A program made the position numbers and the translations under genes. Below the pieces are notes generated by a model that saw only the letters and a program-made list of their open reading frames with translations, was not told where the DNA came from and did no database searches. A stretch of DNA of 64,000 nucleotides from Endothia cerciana (lineage: Eukaryota > Ascomycota > Sordariomycetes > Diaporthales > Cryphonectriaceae), in contig JALRMH010000008.1 in the NCBI GenBank assembly GCA_026119935.1, positions 744,001-808,000 of the forward strand, in the 5' to 3' direction. Shown piece by piece: positions 11,198 to 23,443 of the stretch; the first letter of the stretch is position 1, and the number at the start of each line of letters is the position of its first letter.

Positions 11198-12672
11198 TGT
11201 TTACCTGTTGGAATGAAAGTGTGCTTGTTGGACTTGTTTTCGTGGTAATCTTGTCTTTTGACTTGTTTACGTAGCGATGGTTACTACTTCCTGCTCTTGA
11301 GGCTGAGGTAGGTACTTGGGCAAAGAGGGACCGGGTCCTAGGGCGGGATCTTTTATACTTGTGGGCTTGTGTGTACCGGCCATGGTGAACGAGTGTGTGC
11401 AATCCACTCATGGGCCAGCCTGTGTCACAGGGGGAGGGGTCTGACCGCTTCATGCTGCCAATCACCTCATTCAGGCGAGAGGCCATGATTGACCAGGTGG
11501 CGGGGACCGAGAGCCAGAGTCCGGGCCTTTGATCGAGGCCGCAAGACCTTCACCCTACTTCAGAAGACCACCCGGCGAAAGAGCATCCTGAGGGACAAGC
11601 TCCGTTGGGAAAGCCTGCCAATTGCAGCAAGAGTTGACCCCTCGGCTGACCAGAGTTATAGGACTAACGAATGAGTGCCTGACTCTCGAGCTCATTGGCC
11701 CCTGTCGAGTATCTGAGTTGTCATTAGTCCAACGTCAAAAAGCAAGGACTACACCAAAGACAATAAACTCGAAGCAATACATGCCTCGATCGTTCCCAAT
11801 TTCGACACAGGATGAGGATCTCCTCACTCAGCCTTTTACATATACACCGAGTGAGCGAATCATGGGTCACGGACTCTCGGCGGACAGCTTCTCGCGATAA
11901 CGCAATTCGAGATTAATAGGATTGATATGCCATCCAAGAGATCAAGCCAGTCTTTTCAATCGATCCTAGAATCACAAGTGATTATCCTATTGACAGTGGG
12001 GCGGTTGTGAAATTATGGGAGTAAAGGAAAGGTAAACATGTAAGAGGAAACGGAAATCCGCCTCGATTTCACAGACAGCAAATTTCTCATCAACGTGTTC
12101 AATCGACATTGCTCTTTCAGCATGTTGCCTGTGCGATCTTCCAACCTCTGCTCCAAGGCCGATAGTACCCTACTTCAGCCGCATGCGGAGATCTAGAACA
12201 TCACGTCTGCAACTGGACACTTTCCTCTATCCCAGCGGCCCTCAAGACCGGACAATAACCTTTGAGACAGACCATTATCCATCATGTCTAGCAGTGAAAC
12301 CAGCAGTGCGTCGGATATACTTGGGCTTATAGCCCGCAGCAGGGACTTTGACGCAGTTCGCATTATGACACGACTACGCCTAAGAGGCCTATGTAACAAG
12401 GGCTCGTATGGAGAGGGCTTGGGGTCTGAATTCACTGATAATTGCTAAGGGACTCTAAGGGCTTGATGAGATCCCTTCCTCTTGAAGCCTCTGGTCTTCC
12501 GAGGGGTCTTGTTATATACACGAAGCTCTTGCTGCCTCAGGCAGCCACGGCTTTGACCAACTCTCCGCACCATGCACGTTGGGAATACCTTCATTGTTGA
12601 CCAGGGTCTGTATTGGTTATCAAGCCTCTGTTGGCCTGCAGGCCACGTGGCGCTGTAGTATTCAGCGCTTAG
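11198..12672. other. 1.5-kb intergenic region
   Basis: No gene was recognised. The right-hand part contains an ATG at 12572 (reading MHVGNTFIVDQ) that could begin a first exon of the following gene, but no canonical donor joins it in frame. Confidence 0.4.
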
Positions 12673-14081
12673 CCCTTCGGAAGTCTTCCGTGTGACAGCC
12701 TACCTGAGACGAACAGCATCGGGAACCCGAGGTTCGACCCGGCCACCATCCAACAAGACGCTCAGGAGACGCGGATCATTGTCCATGCCAGATATCCCCA
12801 GCTCGTAGAGGACTTCTTGGCACACAAGCGCCAATATGGCAGTTCGGTCGAGAAGGGTCTCTACAATAGCAAGAGCTGGACCTGGCAGAAGCAGGTGGCC
12901 CGTCTGGGTAAGCACTTGCGCGTATCCCACGCCTGTTCATTTTCGACTTAATGTCACTTCGTGAAAGGCCGTATTTTCTCTTCCACAATCACCGACCTGG
13001 GTCGTACAGTAGCTGACTTGTTGCAACAGTGGCTAAACGGCCGCTCATGTTTATGACCAGAAATGACCATACTATGCTGCGCGACGGAACAAACATTGGT
13101 AATGCAACGACGCAGTGGGACCGCGTGGGGACCGAAGCAGAGGCTACAAACCGCAATCTCAAGCTCGCCGAGTACCTCAGCTATGACGAGATCATGCTAG
13201 GGTCTCTATTGGGGGTCAGCTCACCAAGCTACTTCATCAACACGGGCAGCCGTTACAACAGTGGAATGGTAGGCATGCCGGGCGAGTACGAAGAACGAGG
13301 CATTATCATTGGTCTGGTCGGCGCTCGCTTTGAACGAGCAGACCGCATGGACAGCACTTATGTACGGCCGCCCGTTGCACGACCGCGACAGCATCCCGAC
13401 CTGGACCGTATCTTCCGCGGCTTCTTCAAGGCGGACAACAGCGGCGTCGGGCCTCCTGCGGAAAGGCACAACAGAGCATTCGATGTGGGCATGTACAAGG
13501 CGCGCATGCGCATCACAATCGACATCCTCTTGTTCGAGGCCAAGGCGCGCGCTGAGGCAGCAGGAAAGAAAGCATATGTTTATGTTGTTGGGCTCGGGCT
13601 GGGAGTCTGGGCGGTTGCTGGCGTCGACCAGGCGGCTTACTTCGTCGAGGCGTTCGTCGAGGCGCTGGGTGAGCTCGGTGATCAGATGAGCTCTTTGGGC
13701 ACGCTGGAGTTCGCATATATCGACCCGCCTGGTGCCACGCGGGATGCAGTACGGGCTGCAGCAACCGCTCTATCCATCAACGTCATCTTCTCGCGCCGCG
13801 ATCCTGCAGCTAAGCTGTCAGCAGAAGTGGCTGGCCAGCTACCTGTACTCAGCTATGCCTGGGACGGCAACTCATTTCCGGGAAATGAGTACTGGGCTGG
13901 CTTGTTGGATGCAAGTGGCGACCCGGCCGCCGCCTGCATGAGCCAGATCTCGGAGCTTCATAATCCCATCATCAACCCTGACTTTCTTGACCGAATAGAA
14001 ATACTGGGTGCTGAGGACACAGTGGTCACAGACACGTCGGAAAGAAGGGCGTCTCCGGGCAGGAAGATTTCAGGCATATGA
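12673..14081 (+). CDS. DUF4804-like protein (5' end unresolved)
   Basis: Two exons are clear: one ending at 12907 and open back to 12673 (just after an in-frame TAG), and one at 13030-14081. The intron 12908-13029 has donor GTAAGC and acceptor CAACAG, and the junction gives QVARLV-AKRPLMF. The resolved part is 428 residues; the initiating exon was not found, so the left boundary is a minimum. Visible blocks are GLYNSKSWTWQKQVARL, RPLMFMTRNDHTMLRDGT, SYDEIMLGSLLGVSSPSYF, IIIGLVGARFER and, near the end, YVYVVGLGLGVWAV followed by LEFAYIDPPG. The order resembles the DUF4804 family of fungi and animals, which has no assigned function. The naming is from memory of the family pattern and should be treated as tentative; the gene itself is well supported. 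Confidence 0.65.
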
Positions 14082-14472
14082 CATGATCAGCACAGACTCG
14101 TAGTCCGTAACTACAACGCGTAATTGGGTTTAGGCATTCACATGGGTCCTGAAGATATCCTACAAGAGTCGCTGATAGACGGAAGTGTGAGTGGACTTTG
14201 GGACATCCCGTTTTGACGGTAATCAGTTGAAGTACCATGTCGGACTCAATCGATTTGCTTCCAAGGTTAAATAAAAAAAAACAGAAGCCAGCACAGTGTC
14301 CTCCATCTTGTCGATCATTCATCCCAAACTGTCACCTCGCCAGGCCAGCCACGAGTCCCTCCTGGAACTGTAGCATGAGTTGGGCACAACTTCCCGCGAT
14401 TCGGCTGACCTTCACGGAGTACCGCACTTTGTCCGCCTCCTCCTCAAATCCCTTGCGCCACTTCTCCCATAT
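14082..14472. other. Spacer
   Basis: Nothing recognisable; 391 bases containing the 3' flanks of the two convergent genes and a short poly-A stretch near 14273. Confidence 0.5.
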
Positions 14473-15481
14473 CTATGGTGTGATAGACCTTTGATGTACC
14501 TCCCCGGTCGTCTCTTGGGCTTTCTGAAGCATACGTTGTCCGGCTAAGTGAATCCACACGGCCGCGGCCTCAAATAAAGCCTCGGCCATGTATTCTCTAG
14601 ATGGAGCTGGTTGCTCGTTTTCGTTCACCCCGATCTCATCCACCAGTGCCTCTTCCACAGCCCATATTCCATAGAGTGAGAAGTCATGTACATCATGTGC
14701 AGTCACCCTCGCGATGAATGCATTCACGCACGGTCCAGGCTTTTACTTCGACTGCGTGCCACCCCGCACCACAACCTGGTGAGTCGTTCCAGGACCCCCG
14801 GGCGCTCGGGCCGAACATGACCAGTTCCCCCCACAACCGGCCCGGCTCGTATATCCAGTAACTCTTCAAAGCGGTCGTCATGTTTGCTGGTGGGTCTGGA
14901 TCCGGGCGGGCTTTGAGTCCCGCGAGGAGGTCGACAAGTCTCTGCTGTGCTTGTTCGTCGCGCCAGGGCTATCTCTTTAGCCGCGTGTAATATCGTGAAG
15001 TAGAGGTTCCACAGCTGGCCCTCCACCTTTGGCGCGTCGTCTGGCTCGGTCACTCGTGCCTTGGAAGTCTTCGAGGTCCTCTTCTGGGCCCCACATCTCA
15101 AGTGCCTCTTCAGGGCCGTGGTATTGGCGCTGTTGTCGGGCCATCACCTCTTCAGAAACAAACAAGCGACCGCCATTCGCGGTCGTGTATGAGTGCTCTA
15201 TGGGCTCGGCCAATCGCTGGATCGTGTCGGCAAGAGTGAGGGCGTCTCCGAGGTAAGATTTGACTATGGCGACGGGTGGACCATGGCCCCTAAAATAACC
15301 TTGGATCTCGGCGACCGCGTCAATTTGCGCAGATTCATCGCCCAAGTTCTTAGCAATGGCTTCTTCAACCGCAACTTCCTTTCTGAGCGTACGTAACGGA
15401 ATGGTCGGGGGGAAGGCTCGGATTCCCTGGCAGTGCAGAGAGATCGTCTCCTAAGCCGGGAAGAGATTCGAAGGACTCCAT
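14473..15481 (-). pseudogene. DUF3632-family gene with four +1 frameshifts
   Basis: Read from ATG at 15481 to the stop at 14473, this encodes a typical fungal DUF3632 protein (about 335 residues) but only if the frame is changed four times. The pieces in order are MESFESLPGLGDDLSALPG; PLRTLRKEVAVEEAIAKNLG; FVSEEVMARQQRQYHGPEE; GQLWNLYFTILHAAKEIA; LKSYWIYEPGRLWGELVMFG and GPSARGSWNDSPGCGAGW; then FIARVTAHDVHDFSLYGIW. The shifts lie at the G6 run 15407-15412, near 15055-15065, at GGG 14966-14968, and near 14727-14733. Every one is a single extra base as read in the gene, and two are in homopolymers. No intron signals explain them. The gene is either decaying or the sequence carries indel errors. 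The function of DUF3632 is unknown. Confidence 0.75.
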
Positions 15482-15999
15482 TGCGTGGTAGATTTTTGCT
15501 GATGAATGGAATGTGGACGTGTGATGAGGAGAAACACCCAGACATGTGTACGCTGTGGCCGGAATGACCTTTAATAACTCGGTGTGAACGGTGTTCCGGC
15601 AATCGACACTTGTGTGAATGGACCGCTGCCTTGGATATACCCACTGCTTCAGCAGCTCGGTGTGAGGCCAAACGGGGGGCCGTGTGGGCGTGCCTAACAG
15701 GTCATGCGTCGATCCTCCCACTACTGTAGTTGGAAGTGGAGCTTAAGGGGGCGGGCCCTCTTGGTCAGGTTGGCTGGATCACTAACCGGTGTGCGACTGT
15801 TCACCACATACTAAGCTGCAGCTGTCTTAGAACCTCCCAGACCGATACAACTGTCTGTGACACGGGATGCGTAATTATTATTGTTGTTAGGTCTCAGAAA
15901 TTCCCACGTGCCTATTGGTCTGGTGACTTCGCCTCAGTCGTCGTTTAAGACTTCTTTAGGTGGCGCTCGCCATGGCCCCTCAATCCGCGTCTCTTATTA
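15482..15999. other. Spacer
   Basis: Promoter side of the DUF3632 relic and 3' flank of the methyltransferase gene. No gene was seen. Confidence 0.5.
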
Positions 16000-17224
16000 C
16001 TAGGCGGCTTCGGGTGCCTCCGATGTGCCCTTCTTTTCATCCTGCTGGCTGCTGACCGTGAACTCGCTGCTATTCGCTGACGAGGCTCGATCCCCAAAGT
16101 CGAAGCGTGTAACCTGTAAGCAGTCCTTGAACGTCGAGTGATTCTTGAGAGACAACAGGGCCGTCGTCCACGGTCCGAAAATCGGAGGAAGGTTCTGTCC
16201 CATTGGCAATTCGTTACCCATATACTCCTGCCACCTCACCCGCCCAGTCATCCTGAGCTTCGGATGGAACTTCTCCACGCCCCGCACATCGTCGATTGCC
16301 CATTTTACCGCTAGCGATGTCCTTCTCGCAAGATCTGGCATGTGTTTTCTGGTCAGTGAGCCTACTGTGTCGAAGGCGAATTGCCCTGTGCCGAAGTAGT
16401 CCACGAGATCTCGAAACAATTTCTCAACCCTGCCAGCATCAATAAAAAATAAAAAACATTCGCAGATGATGATGGTCTTGCGATCGGCGGGAACTAGTAG
16501 GAAGTGTTATGTGAGTGCCTAATAGTATAGTGTGGTCGACCTGCAGAGCCAAATCCTCGTCAGGCCCACTTACTGTCTTTGAACCAGCCATCTGTCGTGA
16601 TGGAAAGGCTCCGCAAGCTGTAGTCGCCCGGCGGTGATGGCATCACCCTGTTGCGTAAATCGACGACGCTTGGCAGGTCGACGTCAACCCAGCGCACATT
16701 GTCACCCCACCGAGTCCGCAGGTTCCTGGCATCGAGGCCGCAGCATAAGTGGAGCACCTGGACCTTCTCTCTGGCGTGCTGGTCCAGAAATTGTTGGCAC
16801 CACTTATCGACAGTCTTAGCCCGGTTGCATGTGTATCGCACCCAGCGCTGATCGTCGGCAGTGCTGAAGAGGTGTTGATCCTGGTTTATTATACACCGGT
16901 CGAGTGTCTCCTGGGCGTAAGGGTCATCGAGGATGGGATTCGGTGCTTGTGCGTCCTATCGGGCTTGTGTCAGAGAGCACTTTCAGAAGGGACAAAGATG
17001 TCCTGAGCTGGAATGGCGTGGCTTATATAAATCTACACGGCCACATCTCTGAGGTCGTGTGCGCCCAGAGGGCTGCTGAAAACGCCGGTCTCAACGGTTG
17101 CTAGAAAACTTACCAAACTCCGCCAGAGTAACGTGAGCAAACCGAACTCTCCAGATTCTGAGAGGTTCGCGGTTTCTCTCCTCCAGCTGTCAGGTTTTCT
17201 CGTCGAAGGGCTTTCAGACTCCAT
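16000..17224 (-). CDS. LCM-type SAM-dependent methyltransferase
   Basis: Three exons, 17224-17114, 16955-16574 and 16493-16000 (introns 16956-17113 and 16494-16573), give 328 residues. Joining exons 1 and 2 creates LLWRSL-DAQAPNPILDDPYA and joining 2 and 3 creates WFKD-IPADRKTIIICECF, both typical of the leucine carboxyl methyltransferase (LCM/Ppm1/Tcmp) family. The SAM-binding motif is VLHLCCGLDARNLR followed by the acidic WVDVDLP loop; the later FLFFIDAGRVEKLF helix matches the family core. Members methylate the C-terminal carboxylate of PP2A or act as O-methyltransferases on small molecules. The divergence from Ppm1 suggests the second, bacterial-type group, but the substrate cannot be told. 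An alternative start 15 bases upstream (17239) would add five residues. Confidence 0.85.
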
Positions 17225-18619
17225 AGTATCTCCTCTCACTTCCAGTCTCGAGGTTTGCGAGTGGTCTCGTGATTTTTGTCTCTAATGTCGCGTGTTCTTG
17301 TCTGCGAAGGTAGCACTCGGGCCTTTCACGTCTAGATGGTAGGCTGTAGCGGGCTAATTCAAAATTTGTCGTCGTGGAATACTGAGAAACAAAACCTGGT
17401 GGAAGGAAGAGTTTGTGAGGCGGGCGACGACGCAGATGTTGTTGGCCCCGGAGTGTTGGAGGGCACTTTACGAGCATTAGGCGACCCACCAAGAGGTGGG
17501 CCACGGAACAGCGCCGCGAAGCACCGGTCCCTGTTGGTGCATAGCCACTAGCCGCACGAACCCGCGGACGCTTTTGCGAGATAACGCACAAGTCGTTGAC
17601 CAGTGGCAAGTTAGCGCCAACACTTTGTCTGTAGCGCGTGATCTTGAGCCCAGGCCCTGCTTTGAGGGACATCGGATGAGAACTCCCGGTGCAAACGGTT
17701 GAATGTATCGAATACTCGAACTACTCATGACCAGAAGCTAGCTTCACCGTGCCGCAATCATCAACCATGAGTCCAAGGAAAACACAGTTTCCTGAGTGGC
17801 CACGGGGAACGGTTTCGGCGCAGACCCACAGTCCGACGGATACTGACACTCGCAGTTACGCTACTGCGCGGGGTGAGTGCGGATGCCTCCGGGGAGAGTT
17901 TCCACGTGGCAGGGCCTAAGCGATGGAAGTGAGATGATCAAAAATCAGTGACGGTAAGCAGAGCTGAGAGCTGAGGCACAGCTGACAGGGCCTCGTGACA
18001 AGGTTTTCCGAGTGCACGGCCATCGCAACCGAGAGCCGAGGTCGATGAAATTATACCATGAGTAGTACGTACGCGGAGACAGAGGTAGGCCTAAGCTCAG
18101 TATCTGTGTAGATATGTGAGGAGGAGTTCTGAATCCGTTTCGTAACGAGTACGTGTTTGTTTAACAGGAGACGAGCGTCGGACCGGCTAAAAACAGCATT
18201 TGATCGCTCATGGGATCAAGTTTTGATGTCAACGACGGTGACATTATAGGCAAACAAACTGCAGATCAAAGGCAGGGTTACCAACCACACACCCCTTCTG
18301 TATTGCCGCAAGAAGGCACAATTCCCAGCACAATGGTGCCGAGATTGAGGTCCTTGCCGACAAAGGTTAGTTCAGACATATTGACAATCGACATTCGGGA
18401 GTCGAAATCAAGACGGCGCCTCGAGTTCGGGGACTTTGGATCTGTAGCATGACCGGAACTTGGGGCAAGACGTCGTTAGAAAGCGCAATCACCCCGAGAG
18501 CATCTCAAGAGGCACGCTGCTTCAACGCCGTAGCCTTTCTCTCACGTCATTTTATTGTTAAGCAGGGTTATTCTGACCAGAAAGTTGCGATGTCTAAGTA
18601 CGGAAAATCACGCGGGACA
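17225..18619. other. 1.4-kb intergenic region
   Basis: Promoter of the methyltransferase gene and 3' flank of the Gal80-like gene. Open frames up to 152 codons are present but show no domain or splice consistency. Confidence 0.45.
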
Positions 18620-19857
18620 TTAAATAGTGCCTGCTCGCGAATCCGACGTCCATCCAGCCAGCATTGAGCTTAACTGTTGATGCCGGTTCAGAGCATCGGA
18701 GAAGTCGGGATGCTCTCTGTTATGACCTTCAATGGCGTGGTCATAGAATGCCTCATATAGCTTCGCAACGCTTCGAGCCACGATGGGCAAACCGTTCTCT
18801 TCTTCCCACTCCGGCCACTCCCAATGTTCACGGCTGATATCATCTGCCGCAAAGTTATGCACATCGATCGTGACGGGTTCGGAGTATGAGCTCGCGTGGA
18901 GAGATGTGCCGCTCGGTGCAACTAGGCGAATCTCACCCTTCTCGCAGTTGATGTGCCACGTGAATGCAGGCTCTCCCTTGAACTGCTGACCACGACGAAA
19001 ACGTAACTGTAGACTAGCTCCGTTCTGAACGACATCCGAGGGCTTGAGGGTACCAGTGGCGATGATCAAGTCAGGCACGTCAGATGCCACCTCGCTAAAA
19101 ACTTTGCCTGAAGAGTCGCGGAGCTTCATGTTGGGTCGTTGGAGCTGGAGATGGGCGTCCACGGCCGTTGTCTCACCAAGGACAGACTGAACATAATCAA
19201 ACACTTCATGATATCCGTCAGCTAGCGTGCAACGGGACCCAAGGAGGTCTGGTACTCACGATGAGCGAAGCTAATCATGAAGATGTTTCCGCCAACGCTT
19301 CTCTCCGCAAAGTATCTCAACCCATCTGCGACTGTCTCGCGATCAATCGTGCCTCCAAAAGCCCGCACCTCACTGCTGAGGACTTTCCCAAGGCTCCCTC
19401 CGTGAACAAGCTCCTTAATTTTCAGGACAGCGGGTGTCAGTCGTCCCTGCAAGCCCACCATCGTGCGAACTCCTTTCTCCGCCGCCAACTCGGTCAACTC
19501 TCGTGACCGGTCCACATCGTGCGTCAGCGGCCACTCCACAAATACGTTCTTCCCAGCTTCAACGCTCGGCTTAGACAGAGCGTAGTGTGTGTCAACGCGT
19601 GTGCAGCAGACGACAAGGTCGAGATCCGGATCAGCTGCTAGTGCGGCGGGGTCCCCGTACGCCCGAGTGGTCGCTGGGTCGAGACCATAGGATTGGATGG
19701 CCTTCTTCGCAGAATCGACACTGGAGTTACAGAGTGCCGCAATGGTATACTTCGACCTGCCGCGTGCGGACAGAAGGTACGGCAGGTGGGCATTGCTCGC
19801 CCAGGAGGTCACGGCGGATGAAGAGAGACCTATGATTCCAAGGCGGATTGGTGCCAT
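18620..19857 (-). CDS. Gal80-like Gfo/Idh/MocA family protein
   Basis: Two exons, 19857-19260 and 19203-18620 (intron 19204-19259, donor GTGAGT, acceptor ATGAAG), give 393 residues. The N-terminus IRLGIIGLSSSA is the nucleotide-binding turn of a Rossmann fold. VVCCTRVDTHY, GKNVFVEWPL and TMVGLQGRLTPAVLKIKEL follow, and the splice junction restores SFAH-LFDYVQSVLGE. This pattern is that of the Gal80-type branch of the Gfo/Idh/MocA oxidoreductases. Yeast Gal80 is a regulator that binds NAD(P) without known catalysis; filamentous members are mostly uncharacterised and may be enzymes acting on sugars or natural products. The usual EKP motif is replaced by VEWPL, as in Gal80. I chose the start at MAPIRLG because it begins the fold; the frame is open 16 codons further. 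Confidence 0.85.
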
Positions 19858-20627
19858 TATGCATATGTCAACGAATCTCAGACTAGACAGTGAGTTTAGT
19901 TTCAAAAAGTCTATTTAGTGTGAGTGCCAACAGACATCCACAAAGAAAGGTTCATCGAATATATTATCGAAGTTGTAGTGCAGAGAAGTAATTAGTTAGC
20001 ACCAGGATTAGTAATAATCCGGATATTTCCTATTACATATTAGCACTTAGCATGGATTTATAAGCAGTCACTCTCCTGTCAACGCACCTTCAGCCTTGAA
20101 CCAAAGCTGCATCGTAGCCAAAACTCAGGTTGAGAGAAGATCTCTGCATAGACTGCAGAGAGTCCTTCACTACTGGCCCAACTTGATTTTCCATGTATAA
20201 GACATCCAGTCCGCATTTTGATCATATTGACTTAAGGCCTGGCATATGCATCTACGGAAGAGAGAAGTGAAGGATAGTGATGACATTATGATTTTTTTTC
20301 TTTCATCTTAGATGGCAGAGTTCTTGATAGATAAGCGCTCTTTTCTTGCACAGGGTCACCCAGAGGACAATAAGTTTTAGTAGTAATATAATGATGTGAG
20401 GTTTAATTCCACGCAAGATCATGTCGCTGAGCTCTCCAAACGCCAGCATTGATACCAGTCAATGCGCATTGCAAGCAATGTGCTCCCGACCACGCCGCAT
20501 CGGCGCATGATCAAATCCTGTAGGAGGGTTCTTGGCTGTGGGAACTCGTATGGGGTCGACGTGTGTACACGCGTCAGCAGTTTGGTAGCCCCTCACTGCC
20601 TGCCTAGATTCTGAGGCACCTAAACTT
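19858..20627. other. AT-rich spacer
   Basis: 770 bases, AT-rich between about 19,900 and 20,450. It is the divergent promoter region of the Gal80-like and F-box-like genes; no gene was seen. Confidence 0.5.
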
Positions 20628-22245
20628 ATGTCTAGGCTACAGCCTTGGGAAGAAAACTTAAATCTGCTCCATTGTACATGCGCTCTGATGGGCCCGCCTA
20701 ATGCCCTTGTGAACAGAGCATCGAATTCTTACGGGCTTGCCTTGCAAGCCGGACTCGTGGACATGAGGGCTATTGCGGCACTCAGAACGCTCTCCAGGCG
20801 TCTTCACAAGCCTCCCACGCCACCTACGGACCACACAGCAAGCGACTCAGCACCGTCATCAGGCGAGGCAGATGCTTGGCTGACGATTCAGCTGCATCCA
20901 ACAGATGAAGTGGAGCCGAAGTCTTACTCTTTCGAAACTGCACCTTTAGAGGACCTGCCAGCGGAGGTCCGTCGACAGATCCTTGTGACTTTGGAGCTTC
21001 CTGACCTGGCAGCCTTAACCCACGCATCTCCCGTCTTTTACAGCCAGTATTCCCTAGATAGACGCTTCGTCCTCGGAAACTGCTTGGCCAATAGCCTAGG
21101 CGAGATTGTGGCCCTGGATGCGCACGCCGTCTACTTGTCCAGCTCCCTCAATTTTGCAGAGTCCCTGACGCGCGAGAATTTCTTCGCGTTTATGGAGTCG
21201 TATGGACAAAGACGACGCTCTTCTGTGTCCGAGGCTTTTCTGGCAGATCTCGATCTCCAGGCTGTCCTGGACATGGTCGCCTTCCACAGGTCCGTGGTGG
21301 AGCCGCTCGTGTCGTCTTTATCTAGCTGGGCTCTGGATAATCTCGCAGCTGCCGTCGGCGACCCGAGCCCAGAAGCCGCGGGCTGTGTCGTCAGACTGAG
21401 CCAGACTGAGAGGACGCGCTTCTTGAGAGGGCTGTACCGCTTTCAGCTAAGTTGCAATCTCTTCGGAGCCGGCGCCTGTAAGGGGGGACCCGGAGAACTC
21501 GGCGGTCAGTCACGCAGTGAGATTACCGATCACGACATCCTAAGCGGATTCTATTTTACTCTTGAGCCTTGGGAGGTAGAGGAGATCTGCTGCGTTCTGG
21601 ATTACAGCAGAGTCGTCTACAGCCAAACGTTCAAACACATTCAGCCATATAGGCGCACACTATCATTCCCGAGAGGCGAGGACGACCTCATAGATTGCCG
21701 TGAGTGTCCTGCATCCCCCACCACCTCCTACTGCGCTTCGATTCTTTTACTCCTGACCTCGTTCAACTGTAGGCCTTGATAGGTCCGTGGAGCGGAAGGA
21801 CTGTTTTATATCAAGGGCGCTATCCCGTGGCCTTGGCTTAATTCGAACAGTCCAGCAAGTCCAGGAGTACAGACACCTGGCTGGTATCATGTGGAACAGG
21901 CTCACAGAGCCACTTTGTCCCTCCTTCGTCGATGTCCTGAACCAAGAGAGTGCGTGGCTGCACGCGCGGCAGCGGGGCCTGCTAGACAGGGACCTGAGGC
22001 AGATGAACCGGGTGCCCATGGTCTTCTCGGAGGATGACCCGCCGAGGCCGCCGCTGGCCTGGACGATGCTGTGGGGAGGAACATGGAGCTATCTGTGCGG
22101 CGGGCTTTTTGTCCCGCGCTCGCTTCGTCGTTGGGGATACGTGCTGTGGGATGCCTCGCGGCTAGCAGCCCCAGGCGTTAGGGAAATGCTGGCCCTGGAG
22201 ATGGAGATTGAGCGGGACACGAGAGGCGGCGATCCTAGGGAGTAA
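20628..22245 (+). CDS. F-box-like protein
   Basis: Two exons, 20628-21699 and 21773-22245 (donor GTGAGT, acceptor CTGTAG; junction DLIDC-RLDRSVERK), give 514 residues. At about residues 106-150, PLEDLPAEVRRQILVTLELP and LAALTHASPVFY form a classic F-box-like motif (LPxEVxxxIL then L..L..AS). The rest is helical and resembles the large fungal set of single-F-box proteins with an unassigned C-terminus. F-box proteins recruit substrates to SCF ubiquitin ligases through Skp1; the target is unknown. The start is uncertain: Met codons at residues 21 and 46 could also be used, since the first 60 residues show no conservation I can judge. Confidence 0.7.
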
Positions 22246-22361
22246 TGGTCCGGGTTACAAACGAGTTGGGGAGGTCTATGGGCACAGTTTCTACAATAGC
22301 AATCCTGAACAGCACTGGAATTTTTTAGTGTGCATGCAGATGTAATAGCTTAATCATTGAA

Positions 22362-22853
22362 TTATAGAGATAGACTTGCTTCCGCAAGACGCTGCTTGAG
22401 GGTGTCCTCAGTGTTCTTCAGTTCATCCTTGATGTAATCTTCCAGGTCAATTTTGATACTGAGGACACAGTCTTCCACCTCGACGTCGACCCGCTAGTCG
22501 ACATCATCACTGACCTCTTGGATTCGATCGTCCAACCTCTCTAGGTCCTTGTGACACGCCTCATCCAGCCTGCTGACTTCATCCTTGATATCTTGAATCT
22601 GGCCCTTGAGCCTTTTCAACCTTGCTTAGCAATCCTTATTCAAGCCAGAGAAACGATCGCTCAGACGTTGTTCGAGGCGATCTATAATGCAGGCTTCGGA
22701 CACTGAGAGCTCGGCACACAATGCAGTATAGTGTTCAGCGCATATCTTTTTGCAGATGTTTTCGACAAGGGAGATGTCGAACTCTCGAGCATCAGGGCTA
22801 GCTAGCCGGCGCTTCTTAGACGATATAGTTGCATCCGAGTCTTGACGAGATGA
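22362..22853 (-). pseudogene. Decayed coiled-coil protein gene
   Basis: On the minus strand one frame stays protein-like over 164 codons but is broken by TAA at 22626-22628 and TAG at 22494-22496, both one C-to-T step from glutamine codons. The readable parts are a basic start (SSKKRRLASPDAREFDISL), a Cys-containing middle, and then heptad-type segments such as QIQDIKDEVSRLDEACHKDL and LEDYIKDELKNTEDTLKQRL, indicating a coiled coil. It ends at TAA 22362-22364. No initiating Met was found in frame, so the 5' exon is missing or decayed. No family is recognised. Confidence 0.5.
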
Positions 22854-22959
22854 TCAGCATCAGCGAGTATGTGCAACCTCTAGAGACGACTATATTTACT
22901 ATATGATATTAGAGGTATTAGGAGTAGGGCACTAAGCTTATTATATAATAGCAGACTTT

Positions 22960-23443
22960 CGCCTGGCGCATTATTAACCTCGGCACACTTGATAACCTTG
23001 CTACCTCTGCTATTATAGAAGGTGATAATATCCTTAAGACGGCTGCTAGGTCTGAAATCTTGATATGCAGCCTTATAGATCGTTATAAGCTGAGGTTGAG
23101 ATAGGACGCTGTCTCTTATATAGATCGATAAAACATAGCGCTAGGCAGCTGATCGTATAGACCTAAGCAAGGCAGTCTAGGTCCTATTCTTTAGGTGCAG
23201 TGGTTTAGGCAGCACTATAAGAGTTAGAAGATTCTTAAAATAGAGCAGCAGGTGATGCGTCTTGTCACGCGATGCTGTAGCATCAGCTTGTGCTTAAGCA
23301 GGCGGCACAGATTTAAAGATTGACTGGATTTCTTTGAAATAGATTATTAGATAAACAGGCACAGCCTTCCCTAGGCGGCGTTAGGACAGAACGATGCGGA
23401 TCCTGAGGAAGACGACCTTGCAGGATAAGTCGAAGTCGAGATC
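22960..23443 (+). pseudogene. Decayed reading frame with stops at former Gln/Arg codons
   Basis: A plus-strand frame, divergent from the coiled-coil relic, reads protein-like segments such as TFAWRIINLGTLDNLATSAI and ILICSLIDRYKLRLR, then is interrupted by nine stops (mostly TAG/TAA, two TGA). Most would be Gln or Arg codons before a C-to-T change, as RIP would produce. The product is not recognised. It may be part of a repeat element or a gene caught by RIP. Confidence 0.4.
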
